The translations under genes and the position numbers were made by a program. 64,000 nucleotides of DNA. It comes from Crocodylus rhombifer (lineage: Eukaryota > Chordata > Crocodylia > Crocodylidae). The stretch lies in assembly GCA_038503035.1 (NCBI GenBank), contig JAVSML010024599.1:558001-622000 (forward strand), given 5' to 3'. The notes beneath the pieces are model-generated. The model made no database searches. It worked only from the letters and a program-made list of their open reading frames with translations, and was not told the origin of the DNA. Positions 23,570 through 35,507 of the stretch are shown piece after piece; the first letter of the stretch is position 1; each line of letters begins with the position of its first letter.

Positions 23570-24302
23570 TTTGAGTATGGGTGGGTGATCAAGGCTGAGT
23601 GAACCTTGGATTGTAAGCTTAGCGTAAGCATTTTGTGTTTGGATTGAAAAGTTTTAAACAGCACTAGTTATGACCTTGTTTTTCATGTTTCAATGCCTTC
23701 ATTTTATGACTGTGCAAAAGCACTGTTTATCTTTGTACCATAATGGAGTGTTGACTGAATTCAGAACTAGGACTACTGCTATCTACTGATTAACCAGTAC
23801 TTCAAAATAGGCGCTTTGGGAGGCCTCCCAATATTAAAACATTTACAGCAATGAAAGTGCCATGTATTGTAATATGCATTTTAAATTATACAAATACATT
23901 GTTTGGACTGTATTCTAACACAGGTCAAAATTTGGCTTAGAAGTTAACATTCCACTTAGGTGAACAGGGGAAATTCATACCTGCTATTGTTGCAAAGTCT
24001 TGGCAAATACAGCATATGTAGCTAAAGACAGCTAGGTGATTTTTATAACCTAGCCAAAAAAGCTATAAAAATGTTATATATATCTATAACATTGTATGAT
24101 AGCATGTCTAAAAGGTCTCGGCGTTCAAATGCAGTACCCTTCCCTCCTCCATATGTATATATACATACACACATTTATACCAAAGCTAGCAAGTGAGCAT
24201 TTTCTCAAACATACTGAATATGTAGATAGCATGTATGTGTGAATTTTCTTTGGGAACATGATTTGTAGATTTTTGAATATCTGGTTTCCTGGTTATCCTC
24301 CT
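23570..24302. other. AT-rich sequence with no recognised feature
   Basis: Includes a short alternating TATATA/CATACACAC patch near 24150-24175. No gene is supported. Confidence 0.45.
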
Positions 24303-24501
24303 GGGCTATGGACAGACATTACACATACACCAGTTTAAGTGATCAGAAAATGGTTTAAACCTGTAACAGAACATAAGTTCAGTGTACCTAAACCAGTTTC
24401 AAAATGGCTTGAAAGTGTTTTAAGATAAACCTGGCTAAATGTAGTATCAGACTTAACTGATTTGGGTCAAACCAGTTTATGCAATGTCTGACCCAGACCC
24501 C
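24303..24501. mobile_element. Hairpin-forming MITE, about 200 bp
   Basis: The left arm contains GGACAGACATTACACATACA then CCAGTTTAAG. The right arm reverse-complements to GGGTCAGACATTGCATAAAC then TGGTTTGACC. The interior has further facing TTTAAACC/ACCAGTTTC motifs. The structure is that of a MITE. Its superfamily is not evident and no clear target duplication was seen. Confidence 0.5.
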
Positions 24502-24821
24502 TTCCTGGTTTGAGTTAAACCAGACTCTCCCAGCTTTGCAGTCCTGGGTTGTGCTGTCTGCTCCAGAGAATAGGGCTGGCCCCACCTGTATGCTTCCTGG
24601 CTGCAGCTCCCGCAAAGACTGCAGGGTCTGCCTGGCTTTCTCCTGCCCCCCGACCCCTTGTTGTTTGCTGCTCAAGCAGGGATCCCCATCTCCCACAGCA
24701 TGGACCCCAGCCCCATGGACCCTAGGCATGTAGTATGCTAGCTAATGCTGAGATGCGTCTGTGTGCGCGTTAGGGGCCAAAATCAATTAACTTTTAAATG
24801 TTGTAATCCAATGTTGACTAT
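24502..24821. other. Unassigned, partly GC-rich spacer
   Basis: Overlapping open frames on both strands (24388-24729 minus, 24479-24733 plus) have no domain signal. Confidence 0.4.
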
Positions 24822-25663
24822 TGTTGGCAGGGAAGTGCTGGAGAGTGGACCCGAGCTCTGGCATCTATCAACCAGGCACTTGGACCCCTCCCAATTTAGG
24901 GACTACACATACAGTTTGAACTTCAATGAATTCAACGGTTTATTTAAATCTAGCAACAATTCCTACCAACAACAAGTCCTATAAAATACCAAACACCTTT
25001 TCTGAATAAAACACTATACTATATACATATATATAAAATTATATACTCTATACAACACTTTACAACACACTTGAACACACAGACATAAAAACACAGGGAA
25101 GGAGGGGTGATATTTACCTATAGGGACTGCGTAGTTATCCTACTGGGGGTAGGGAAAGACAAACCAGGATGACTCTTATGCAGTTTCCCACTTGTAGCAT
25201 AGATGCAGACTAGTGGTACAGAGACGCTCGGTGTCAGTGGTGGGAGTCTTCAGCTTCAGGTAATTATCCTTTTTGGTTCTCTGCCTCACAGGCTCCCCCT
25301 CTCAGGCACTTTGTCTCGGACCTAGACACATCCACAGAGTTGCACCACTTCTCAGTCTACCTCAGAGGCATTACCAGACAAACCAGGCGCTCTCATGACT
25401 TACTGGCACTCACCAGTCACACACCAATTGAGCCCAGTCAAACCCTCTGACTCCCAGTCACACACAGACTCTGAGGGGACAATTCCTTTTGTATTCCCCC
25501 TGTTCACCGCACTGTCCCTTGCACACAGTACTCACTACAGGTAACTCAGCATGGCACCAGGTATTTTCCACATGGCACACTAGATTTATTTGCATGGCAC
25601 AGTAATCTTTCTGAACAGCAAGTTACTCTCCTTTACCTGGCTGGCTGCAGGGTCACTGTAACA
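24822..25663 (-). mobile_element. Candidate solo/3' LTR, antisense
   Basis: The segment begins TGTTGGCAGGGAAG and ends CACTGTAACA, so it is bounded by TG...CA in either orientation. Read on the minus strand it starts TGTTACAGTGACC. An AATAAA polyadenylation signal (TTTATT on plus, about 24939-24944) sits roughly 120 bp from the far end. That fits a U3-R-U5 order on the minus strand. No partner LTR, primer-binding site or flanking 5-bp duplication is visible, so this remains a structural guess. Confidence 0.4.
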
Positions 25664-26420
25664 GGGGGCCTTCTTGGGGCCAATTTCCCTGTGACCCGCC
25701 CACCTGTTTCTGGGCTAACCGTCTGCATTCCTGCCCACCACACCTTGTTGTTAATTATTTAAAATGATGCAATTAAGTGGGAGGCTGCCCATTTTCTGCC
25801 CCAATGCCAGGGGGCACTATCTGCGGCTCCATTCCTCCCCTACACTGCAGCCCAAGCCTCACTGATGGTATCTTGATGTTATAATCATCACTGGCCCCCA
25901 TACTGTGCCCCAGAATTCTTTTAATTGAACCCCACCTGGATTCCTCTCCTCAGGTGGTCTCATCCACCTTCATACCAGGCAATATAGCTCCCTGAACTGC
26001 TTCCCCTTTGGGTGTGGTTCCCCCAGGACCTTTGACTCCCCAGCCCTGGCCCACCTCCAGGCCATCCGGAACCCCAGGCATGCAGCTCTTGGGTGGTCCT
26101 TGTGGTGGCCCCTGGCCTCTGACACTTCCAGTCCTGGCCCCAGCATGGACCAGTCAGGGGAAGTTAAGACAGGCGTGAGTCTATGGCCTCACTCTTTCTC
26201 CATGGGGTCCATCTTCCTGACCCTCCAACAAGGGGTAACTCACCCAGTTGTAGTGGCTAGGGCCCCAACCCACCTTTCACCAGGGTGGTAACTGGCCTGG
26301 CATTTCCTGGGGGCTCCTGCACCAATGAGAGTCCCATCAGGCCACCCACTCCCGGCAGGGTGGTTTTAGGTTGTACCCAGGACCAGGAGCCTCCTTACTA
26401 ACTTGAGTTAATGACAGAGG
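25664..26420 (-). mobile_element. Possible LTR-retroelement internal 3' region, noncoding
   Basis: This GC-richer block directly adjoins the candidate LTR on the side where internal sequence would lie. On the minus strand it is purine-rich in blocks (for example GAGGGTCAGGAAGATGG and GATGAGACCACCTGAGGAG). That style is seen in the untranslated region upstream of a 3' LTR. No gag, pol or env frame is recognisable. An alternative is an unrelated GC-rich repeat. Confidence 0.3.
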
Positions 26421-29400
26421 CTTTTGTTTTGATTTGTTGATGGGCTGATGAATGCTATGTTATCAGCTCCCTGCTGGCTCCCTCACCTGTTAGGTTTGCA
26501 GAAGAAGCAGGGAGAGGGAGATTGAAAAGCTCAGTATCATCAAGAAGTGTATGCACTGAACATCCCCTTTGCCTCAAAGTGCTAGCCAGAGTCTGGGGTC
26601 TGGCAACATTCCCACCCATTGTTCAGTGAGAGGAGAAAAGCCTGGGGCTGTACAGGCAGGGTGGGGGTCTTGCATCTTGCCAGGATTTGGCCATGCCCCC
26701 CCATTAGCTAAGCATTTTGGAAGGGAAGGTAGGGCTGCTCTAGCATCTCAGCTTCTAGCCTGAGCCACTGCAGGCATGTGCCTGCATTCCCTCAGTTCAG
26801 AGGGAATGTCTGTGCACTTGCAAATCAGTTCAACCTAGGCAGGTTTGACTAATTTCCAAGGATTGACTTGGAAATTCAGGCTCAGGCTTTTTGAATGTCT
26901 GTCTCTAGCCCTGAAGACCTGCCATTTCTGTCTTCAGTATGTTTGAGATAATGCTCATTTGCTGGCTTGGGTGCAGTTCTATAGGAGCCAAGAGCAGTGG
27001 AGATATTCTCAACCTATGGGGGACAGATAAGATTACAACTAGGAGTAGATGAGAAGAGTGTTTACTTTGCTCTAGTTTTCCTCGTTTTCTTTCTCCTCCT
27101 ATACTTATTTTCAGTGAGCATGTATGTGCATATATATGTTCCAGGGGCTGCTTTTCTCTCTTTCCCCTTTTTTCACTCCTTTCTGTGCAGGGAGAATATT
27201 GCATTTGAGCACTGAGACCTCTTCAGTTGCTGTCATGGTTATTGGGCAGTAGTGATGATCATAGAGTTGGATAAATCACACTAGCCTGGAGGAGCTGGAA
27301 GATGGAGGAGGTTATTAAGGCCTGAAGTCATTCTAGGTTTACTGTTTCAACCAAATCCTGAACTAGTGTGGCGGATTTCTGGTGATGCCAGGACTACAGT
27401 GGCTGCTATTTTTGGCATCTGGAAGAGATTTTGCTATATGACAAAACAAGCCAACCTCCGAACGGATTTTACCTTTGACTTATGATCCTGGAAATCTGGT
27501 TTTGGTGGCTTAAATTACAGTTCTTGCAGTGTTGTCATGCTTCAGTGAGACTGGCAGATTAGGATGTGTCTGGAAATCCCTGTAAATTGCTGGCTGTCTG
27601 GACCCAGCTCCTGGACACAGCAGTGTATATTGATAGGATATGTCTCTGTTTCCAGCAGCACGTTGTTGTCCTCATCCCATCTCTCCTTCTAATGTACAGG
27701 ATGAAACAAGTTGTTACACTGGCTTTCAAGCAAGGTACCTTACCAAAGTTAAGGGGTTATGGGGTTCATACAACCACAAAGTTTATTAATATCTAGTTGT
27801 ATGGATCCCAGTTTTGCACTGAAAGAACTGTACTAGTCTTTTGTCCAGAATATGTTCTGGACAAAACTCAAGTAGCCTTGAATTCCACAGAACCATTGTG
27901 TATGACTAGGATATTGAAGGTAATAAAGTGTGAATTTTGGATCTATTAGAATAATAGATCCCAGGAGTGACTCTTGCTGCTCTTTTACACAGAAAAACAC
28001 CCTAGCATTTTAAAGCGCATGCACAAAGGTGAAATAGCCAAATTAAGTTGTATTCTTGTTATTTGAAACAAAGTTTTCAGCTGGTGGGAAGGCTTGTGGT
28101 AATGAATTGAAATATCTTGGAAATGGCTCTTAGAACAGAAAAAAGTATTTATTCCACTTGGCACACAGACATACATGAATGAGTAAACAGTTCATCTAGA
28201 TCAATAGCACTCAAATGAAAGTAAGAGCAATACTGCAAAATCACTAGAAGTCTGTAGGAGTTGAGTACAATTTTTATCGAATTACCTCATTTAAGTTTAT
28301 TTAAAAGACATTTTAAAAACATGCTTGAAACATTCTGTTTTCAGGATGGAATTACTTTTATGCTCCTGGATGTATATTAGCATCTTCTGGTACTGTATTA
28401 TGGTGTATTCAAATACATTTCACAAGCTCCATATAATTTTTACGTTTCAGGTCTACATGAATACTTCTTATATTCGCTACTGTATAAAGTCCCTATTCAT
28501 GCTTTTGCTTCCATATGAAATACTCTTTGCTTCATATCTGTCCTGATTTTTATGAAACGGAGACTGCTTTCCCCCCCCCTTAATTCTTGCTCGTGAAAAA
28601 TAAATTACTCAAGCTGGAAAAAAAGCTACAGCTCGTTTCTTTTTGTACTGCTGAGAATGAGAGGGATGTGTATGGTAATTGTTTTAGCAAAATGGGTGAT
28701 CTAGGCACAAGGTTTAGCAATACAGTTGGACTGAGAAATAGTGATGAGCTGTTGGGAAAATTCTGGATGATAAATATGCAGTTTTTTATTTTTAGGGTTT
28801 CTTTTTCCCCAGCCAAATGCATATTGATTTTTTTTTTCTCATCCAAACAGCTGTGACAAGTGAAGGTGTATTTACCTGTCTGCTGTTTTACTTGTCAAAG
28901 TTACTTAAAAAAAAATAAATCAAAGACAAATAGGATGAGACTCAGTTGCTAAACTGACGTGATTACTGAAAAGTACTGCGAGGAACTTGTAATAGCTTTT
29001 ATGAAAACCTTCAAACATAAAGGCTTTTATTTCTTTTTCCTTGATAAAGCTGAAAGAACAGTTCCCTAAATTTCTTTCAGTTGCCATATTTTTTCTGTCA
29101 AAAGTATGTTATGAAAAATGCAGACTTACAGTATCTAGTTGGCATAGTTCTACAGAAACCAAACAAAAATATACTTCATACTTCTCTTGAAACTTTAATT
29201 GATGGTTTAGAGACATTAAACTTTACCTGCATTTTACAAGAATACAGATTGCGTGAGATAGAGTAAGTGATTTACAAACCTGCAGATGTTCTCTGTCCTC
29301 CCTCTTGTACTAAAATGCAGTCTTGTCTAGGATTAAGCATGGTAGACATTAAATAGAGAACAAGAACAATACAAAACCATTGATGTCAGAAATGGATTTC

Positions 29401-30659
29401 TTTAAGTGGTGGGGAAAATTCTAATATAATAGAGAGAGACAATCAGATAAAGGCAGTTCAAATAAATCTATGTACATTGATGAGCAATATAGAAATCTGA
29501 TGGATTGGTCACTTTAGATATTCAAGCATCTTCCAGCCTTTGTAAATCTACAGAATTATTTCTCTGACAAAGGGGAAGTCAATATAAGATCTGTCATATC
29601 CAGTGAACATATAAAATTTTTCTGACATGAGCAGATCAGTTCTCTTTAAATGACCGACAGATTGAGAACAAGATATAATTGGAACTGCTGTCCCCTCTTC
29701 AGTGATCAAAATCTGAAGCAGTAATATGAGTGGCCAGTGCCCTTCAGAGCAGGTTAATGGCAACCTATGAATTTAGAAGAATTGCTATGTAATGGTTGAG
29801 AGAGAACCAAACTTTGAAAATCTGCTATAGAAAACATTACTTAGATTTGATACTGATATTTAATTAAAAGGATTACTTAACCCCCCCACCCCCACAAAAA
29901 TATATTACAATTAATTTTGGAAGAAAGCAATCTACAATGTATGACATGAACATTTTTATTTCAGAAAGCAATTTATACATATAAAAAAGAAAACCTTAAT
30001 GTTTTTGTAAAGTGTGTGTACGTGTCCTCTTGAACTTGTGTGCTATAACAATGTGGTTAATGGTGCTATTTAATTTTGAGGTTATTATGCTACACAAGTT
30101 TAACAACCCCATTTGTTCGTGGCAGGCAGAGTCCTGCCTTTGCTGGATTTCTCTAATATATACATTGTGTCAGAGAATAATCATTAATCTCCATTGTTGG
30201 TTCTGGATCATCAAAATTCTACTTTAGGTATGTGTGATTCAAGGAAAATCTGATGCAAGTCTACTGAGGGCAATTACAGTCAATCCTGCCTTGTTGCTCT
30301 GTTGCCCTGGGAAATTCTGTTCTGGATTTGTTCAAGTATGAAAAGCCAAGGTTAGCTTTATGTTGGGATACATTTAGTTCATCAGATGTTGAAGAAAATA
30401 TTGTGGGGGTTGTGTTTTGATGCTGAGGAGGGAGTAAATATGGCAGACTGAGTACCACATATTGAGTGTGGTTTGGCCAGTTTGTGGATCGTCAATTTCA
30501 TGAGAACTGGCAGAAACATGACATTTTTGTTCTGTGGGAAATTTCAGTGTTTTGAACATTTTTATGCCAAATAAGAAAGACTTTTCAAAATTTCCTGTGG
30601 AAAGGAAATGCAAAATTAAGTATGGGAAAATCAAAACTGTTTTAAATCTTTACTTCAAA
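26421..30659. other. Long AT-rich stretch with no recognised feature
   Basis: Many short open frames appear on both strands, none with a recognisable domain or convincing composition. C/T homopolymer runs occur at about 28569-28580 and 29880-29895. No tRNA, rRNA or named repeat is supported. Confidence 0.45.
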
Positions 30660-31090
30660 TTTTGACCTTAAATAGAGCAGATACCACCCCCCCCCCCGCC
30701 CACCAGGGGTATCCCTCCCATAGGGGTCTCTCTTCCTCCCCCCTGGCCTCAGTTCCCAGCATGGCAAAAAGTTGGGCTAGGCAGCCCTGTCACAAAAATG
30801 GGGCAGACAGGGAAGAGACCCCCCCCCGCTGTATGGACTTGGCTCAGCCTCCGCCAAGACCCCAGCCAGCAAGTTATGGGGAGGTCCTTGGGGCAGGGGG
30901 AGCTCTGTTCCCTCCCTCCCCTTCAGTCACTGCTGATGGTCACCATCTGGTGGGTGGGGCTGTGGAGAGGGACTGCTCTGGCAGACTCCTGGGAGGCATG
31001 CAGGAGCACCCACTGCCTGCTGGCCTTGGCCAAAGGAGGCAGGCATTGAGCCCCCTCCCCCCACTAAACAGCGAATGTCTGTTTAATTCA
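30660..31090. other. GC-rich block with C-homopolymers
   Basis: C10-C11 runs near 30689 and 30820 begin an abruptly GC-rich block that ends near 31070. Two overlapping plus frames (30662-31102 and 30798-31049) are proline/glycine-rich by-products of composition. It may be a GC-rich transposon interior or segment of a diverged repeat; no ends were found. Confidence 0.35.
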
Positions 31091-31450
31091 TTCCCACTCT
31101 AACTTATACCACTTCAAGTAAAGTGCGATGGTTAAAGAGTTTCTGTCAAGGGCTTTTTCAATATCTGTACTTAGCCGTTACCTACAAATTCAGAAGACTT
31201 TTTTGGAATACAGTTTTATTTATGTAAAAATAAATAAAAACCTGACATTTAAAATTGAAGGCATAAAAATATGTTTGAAATGTGCAAATCTGCTTGGACT
31301 CTGTTGTGGAAAGGTTGGGGAGGAAGGCAGAAGTAGGTGGATTAATTATAAATTGAGGCCCTGAGATTTTAGGAGGGCTTCCAGCATGGATGGATGTACT
31401 TCTGGTGTGTGAGCCTGGCCAAACAAAGTACAGATGGTCATTGGTCTAAG

Positions 31451-31673
31451 CCATTGGTTCCCAAACTTGGGGCGTGACCCAGATCAGGGTCATGGTGGGT
31501 CCTCAGTAGGGCCATGAAGGGCCTGTACACACGCACACATACTTGCATGCAAGGCTGGGGAGCAGCGGGTGAGCGGTCGGGTGAGTTGGGGCCATCGTGC
31601 ACAAAGGGGCAATGGTGATACCACCGTCCCCAGGCCACTGCTGCCAGACTCGGCTCCCAGTGGCACCAGGTCA

Positions 31674-31723
<50 letters not shown>

Positions 31724-31731
31724 GTCACTAG
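31451..31731. mobile_element. hAT-like MITE, about 280 bp
   Basis: The left end reads ATTGGTTCCCAAACTTGGGG then CGTGACCC. The right end reads GGGTCACAGCAAAAAAAGG then TTGGGAGTCACTAG. Reverse-complemented it gives CTAGTGACTCCCAACC and GTGACCC. This 'TGGTTCCCAAMC...GTGACCC' inverted end is typical of vertebrate hAT elements. The interior is GC-rich and noncoding. An 8-bp target duplication could not be matched. Confidence 0.55.
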
Positions 31732-31911
31732 AACCATTAGCATGGAGTCAAGTGTGTGTTTAACTACTAGTGTAGACAAGTTCTGGAAGCTAGACAATAA
31801 AACACTTCAAGGTCAGCATGCTCAAAAATCTAACAACGTACTTGACTTATGTATGCATCAGTTAGCTCCTGTAGGCATTTTATTTGAAGGAAGTCACTAG
31901 GAGCTACTCAT
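31732..31911. other. Short spacer
   Basis: Nothing recognised. Confidence 0.5.
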
Positions 31912-32645
31912 TAGGGCTGTGTGAAACACCATTGTTTCATTCTGACATCTGTTTTGCCATTTCGAAGGGACAGTGTTTCATTTCATCATTTTGTTTCATT
32001 TTGAAGCACTGTCCTCCTTTTGTTTCATCAAAACGGTTTTGCTGTTTTGACGCGTTTTGACATTTCACCCATAGGCTATAATGGGGAATCATGAAAATGC
32101 CTAAAATGTTGTCATTTCTTGCATGATTTGGATGAAAATTGGCAGAATGGTAGTCCCATCTGAGGGCATGAAGCCTGCCAAGTTTCCAAGTTTCAAGGAG
32201 ATTTCTGGGAAACTGCAGCTCAAACTGTTCAAAATACAACTTCTGACACCTGCTGGCAGCGGCAGCCTCCTCTCTACCGGCATGCAGATCTGGGGCCCAC
32301 ACCCCTGGGAGGGCTGTGGAGCTGTGCCAGACTCCTCCCAGGGGTGTGAGCCCCTGGATCTGTGCGTTGGATGAGAGAAGGCTGCTGCTGCCATCTGGGA
32401 CCAGTGCTGGGCACAGTCTGTGCCCAGTACCAGAAAAGATTGCTGCTGTCACCTGGGACTCCTCTCATCTGGCACACAGATCCAGGGGCTCACACTCCCA
32501 GGAGCAATCCAGGACAGCTCAGAAGCCCTCCTGGGGGTGCCAGCCCCCGGATCTGCACCCTGGATGAGAGGAGGCTGCTTCTTCCACATGGGAGCAGTGC
32601 TGGGTGCGGGCTGCACCCAGCATTGGAGAAGATTGCTGGGATACT
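31912..32645. mobile_element. Second copy of the 2527-4733 hAT family (left end, right end not found)
   Basis: Starts TAGGGCTGTGTGAAAC, matching the TAGGKSTGTG ends at 2527 and 4733. At about 32080-32230 it carries the same internal order as 2690-2860: ATAGGCTATAATGGGGAATC, TTGTCATTT, GATTTGGA, GTAGTCCC followed by TCTGAGGGCATGAAG, then TTTCTGGGAAACTGCA and CTCAA. The right inverted end is not visible by 33 kb, so the copy is truncated or rearranged. Confidence 0.65.
32296..32640. repeat. Two-copy tandem repeat, period about 190 bp, GC-rich
   Basis: Copy 1 (about 32296-32449) and copy 2 (about 32489-32640) share these phrases: CTCCCAGGGGTGTGAGCCCC or CTCCTGGGGGTGCCAGCCCC, GGATCTG, GGATGAGAG, AGGCTGCT, CAGTGCTGGG and AGATTGCTG. 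Within each unit CACACCCCTGGGAG faces CTCCCAGGGGTGTG, giving local hairpin potential. It lies within the hAT-family copy. Confidence 0.65.
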
Positions 32646-33000
32646 AATCCAGTCATTGATTCAATTAAGAACTTTTAGTCTCAAATGCATTTGCCTTAGA
32701 GCTGATATGCGCAAATACCTAAGGGCAATACCGTATCTAGGCATTTGTTGGTAGGTATCCGTCTGAAAAAAACACTGAAGTAAGAACTAATTAGCAAAGT
32801 CAATGGAGATCCCAGCGACTGAGCACACAGATAGAAGTGCAGCTCCCCACTGTAACTTCGAGTGCTTTGAAGGAAGCGTTCTGAGTTACAACAATCCCCT
32901 GGATCTAACAGAAGTTCACTGTTGGTTCCAGCGGGGAGGGGAATTTTAGCTGCTGGCGGGGAGCCTGCAGCCAGTTCCCCCAAGTAGTGGCCCCTCCTCC
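32646..33000. other. Unassigned spacer
   Basis: No gene or named repeat is supported; becomes GC-rich towards 33000. Confidence 0.45.
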
Positions 33001-33235
33001 CTCCCAGTCTGTCCCTGTTTTCAGAATGGGAGGGGGAAAGAGAGCAGGGGAGCTCATTCTAGGGGCTCCCCAGCCAGCACTGGCAGGTGGGGTGGGTGAG
33101 TTAGGGCCTTAGCACCTCAGGGGAGCGCCAATACATCCACTCCACCCTCCAGTGGGGGCTGAAAATCCCCCAAGACTGAACTCCCTCCATTCCCCTTCCC
33201 CCCTCCCATTCTGAAAACAATTCAGAGTCTGGGAG
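33001..33235. mobile_element. Inverted-repeat element, about 235 bp, MITE-like
   Basis: The left arm CTCCCAGTCTGTCCC is followed by TGTTTTCAGAATGGGAGGGG. The right arm reverse-complements to CTCCCAGACTCTGAAT then TGTTTTCAGAATGGGAGGGG. About 40 bp of arm match with few differences. The interior is GC-rich. No target duplication is clear. Confidence 0.55.
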
Positions 33236-35507
33236 GAAGTACAGGTGCAAGTAACAGAAGATACTGTTTCAAAACTCCTTCATCTGGACCCTCATCAGAT
33301 TGTCGCTGCATTGGCCATTTTTGAAGCAGTCTGCAATCATGCATTTGTATTTGGTCATGGCTATAGACTGCTTTCTGTGGCCAAATTGGGCAAAAATTGT
33401 AACTTCTGTGTCCTGAATGATTGTAGAAAGTGAACTATCGTTTTATTTATCTCTTCATATGAAGACTGAAGCAAGCAGGTGAAAGATGAAAGTGTGAATT
33501 GGTACTATTTAAATGGTCTACGAATGTCTCAGTTTCTTTAGTTATTTGGTATAGTTTAAAACAACCACTAAATTACTAGTGCAAAACATTCACAAATAAT
33601 GAGCTTCTTCATCAAAAGTAGTATTTGGAGAGACGATCCTCAAATGAAGAGAAGTAGATGCAATGGGCTTTTTTGAAAGCTAGTCTGTTTTTTTGCCAGA
33701 ATATACATGTTCTGTACTTGTGGCACATGATTGCTTTCACTCAAAGGTCCTGTTTTCTGAGATATAATGGCCCAACTTTGAACTGAACTCCTGATTCTTA
33801 TGTGACATAAGAACTGACTGACATAAGAAAACTCTTGCATTTAATTTGGTAGTAATGCTGTTGTCAGAGTTCATGAAGTGTTCCTTCAACATTACAAGAA
33901 ACATTGCTGTCAAATGTCTTTTCAGATCTGAAGATACATTTTTTTCCTATATAGAAACTATTGAACTGAAATAACCTTGATATAATATGAGAAAATAGGG
34001 TACCTTTCAGCCATTCTTACTGTGGATTACCATGTTAATAAAACTTAAATCTCATTTTACTCATTCTGATGGCATGTCTGCTATCAGAGACAGGGGTTTT
34101 TTGTTTTGTTTTTTTAACTCAGCCAATTAGGAAGACTGACATGATCTGCTTTTATTGGAAATATACAATAAGAGTCCCTCTTTAATGAAGCCATATTGTT
34201 CTGGAATACACTATTAAAGAAAAATGACCTCAGTAGCCTGGTTCTGCCTTGCCAATGTCTGTAGAGATAGAACTAATGTGACCTGAGGGCTTCTGTGTTT
34301 ATGCTTGTCCCCACAGTATTTTTTAAATTGAATAATGACATTCAGATGTATACAAGCAGAACATAATGAGAAACAGGATACAGCAGAGTTGACAGTGTTG
34401 TATGTTTTAACAAGACTCAGCGGTGTACCCAGACACCACTCTTTTTATGTTTGCTTTGCTTTCTTTCCCTTTTTTTCTTCTTTTTAAAGTATTTGGTTTC
34501 TTTGGAAACATTTCTTCTTATTATTTATGGTTTGTGGTTTGAGCTTTTATGTGTCCCTAGGATGCCGAAGTCCAGGGCCTTCAGACTAATACAAAAATAC
34601 TTTTGTAGCTTTTTTCTGTTTATCAATACAACAACCATCTTGACTTGCATCTTTTCAGAATCTTTGCATCCACTAAGGCTGAGACCCATATTCTTACTGT
34701 TAACTTATATCTTATGGCTTTATATTGCCTATCTATAAGCACAGCATTTCAGAAGTATGAAGAAAATGCTTGATCTTAACAGATTTCTATCCTGTGAGAG
34801 CTCACTCTAAGTGCTTGAAATGAACTCAGAAAGTCAGAGTAAGTCTCTCTGGCACAGAGCTTATTAGCCTGAGCTCCACTAATGTGGCTATACTGCTTCC
34901 TGTTGAGGAGCTCATGTGCACAGATTACCTATAAGGTGCACAGCATAGAGCTGCCTTTTGCTATATAAGCATACTCCTAGATGGTGGTTATAATACATTG
35001 TAAAGCAATAGACATTTGCATTAGCAATTGCAAAAACCCCCCACCCAAAAAACAAAAAGAAAGGTCTGCACTGCTGGTTCTCTACCTTATCAGACTCAAG
35101 ACACCTCTCTATAACTTTTGTGAATTGAGTGGTACCTGCTTTCAAAAATTAATTTATATATTATAGTACTTATCACTTTGCAAAAAAGCCAGGCTGTGTG
35201 GGGAATATGGGGATTGACCAAGCAGCATCAAGTAGAAGGCAGAGTACGTTTATAACTTAGACTAAGCAGAGTAGCTGGTGTGTGTGTGGACACGTACACA
35301 CACGAGCACATATACCCCCTACTTATATGTATATATCTAATAAATTGAGCTTCAGCCCCCAAAATTTTGATGGACAGACAGACACTTATGTATTTGTCCA
35401 ATGTAGACAGCAGAGAGATGCTAAGCAGGTGATGGTATATATGACATTGTTGGAATTGCCAGTGAATCAATGTTGGAAGTTATAATCCATGTTATTTGGT
35501 TCAGTGA
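33236..35507. other. AT-rich sequence with no recognised feature
   Basis: Several small open frames lack domain signal. A GTGTGTGTGTGG/ACACGTACACACACG patch near 35278-35305 is a short compound dinucleotide stretch. Confidence 0.45.

Noticed and set aside
30662..31102. 146-aa plus-strand frame
   Set aside because: Pro/Gly-rich output of a GC-rich block with C-homopolymers; a second frame is open over the same bases.
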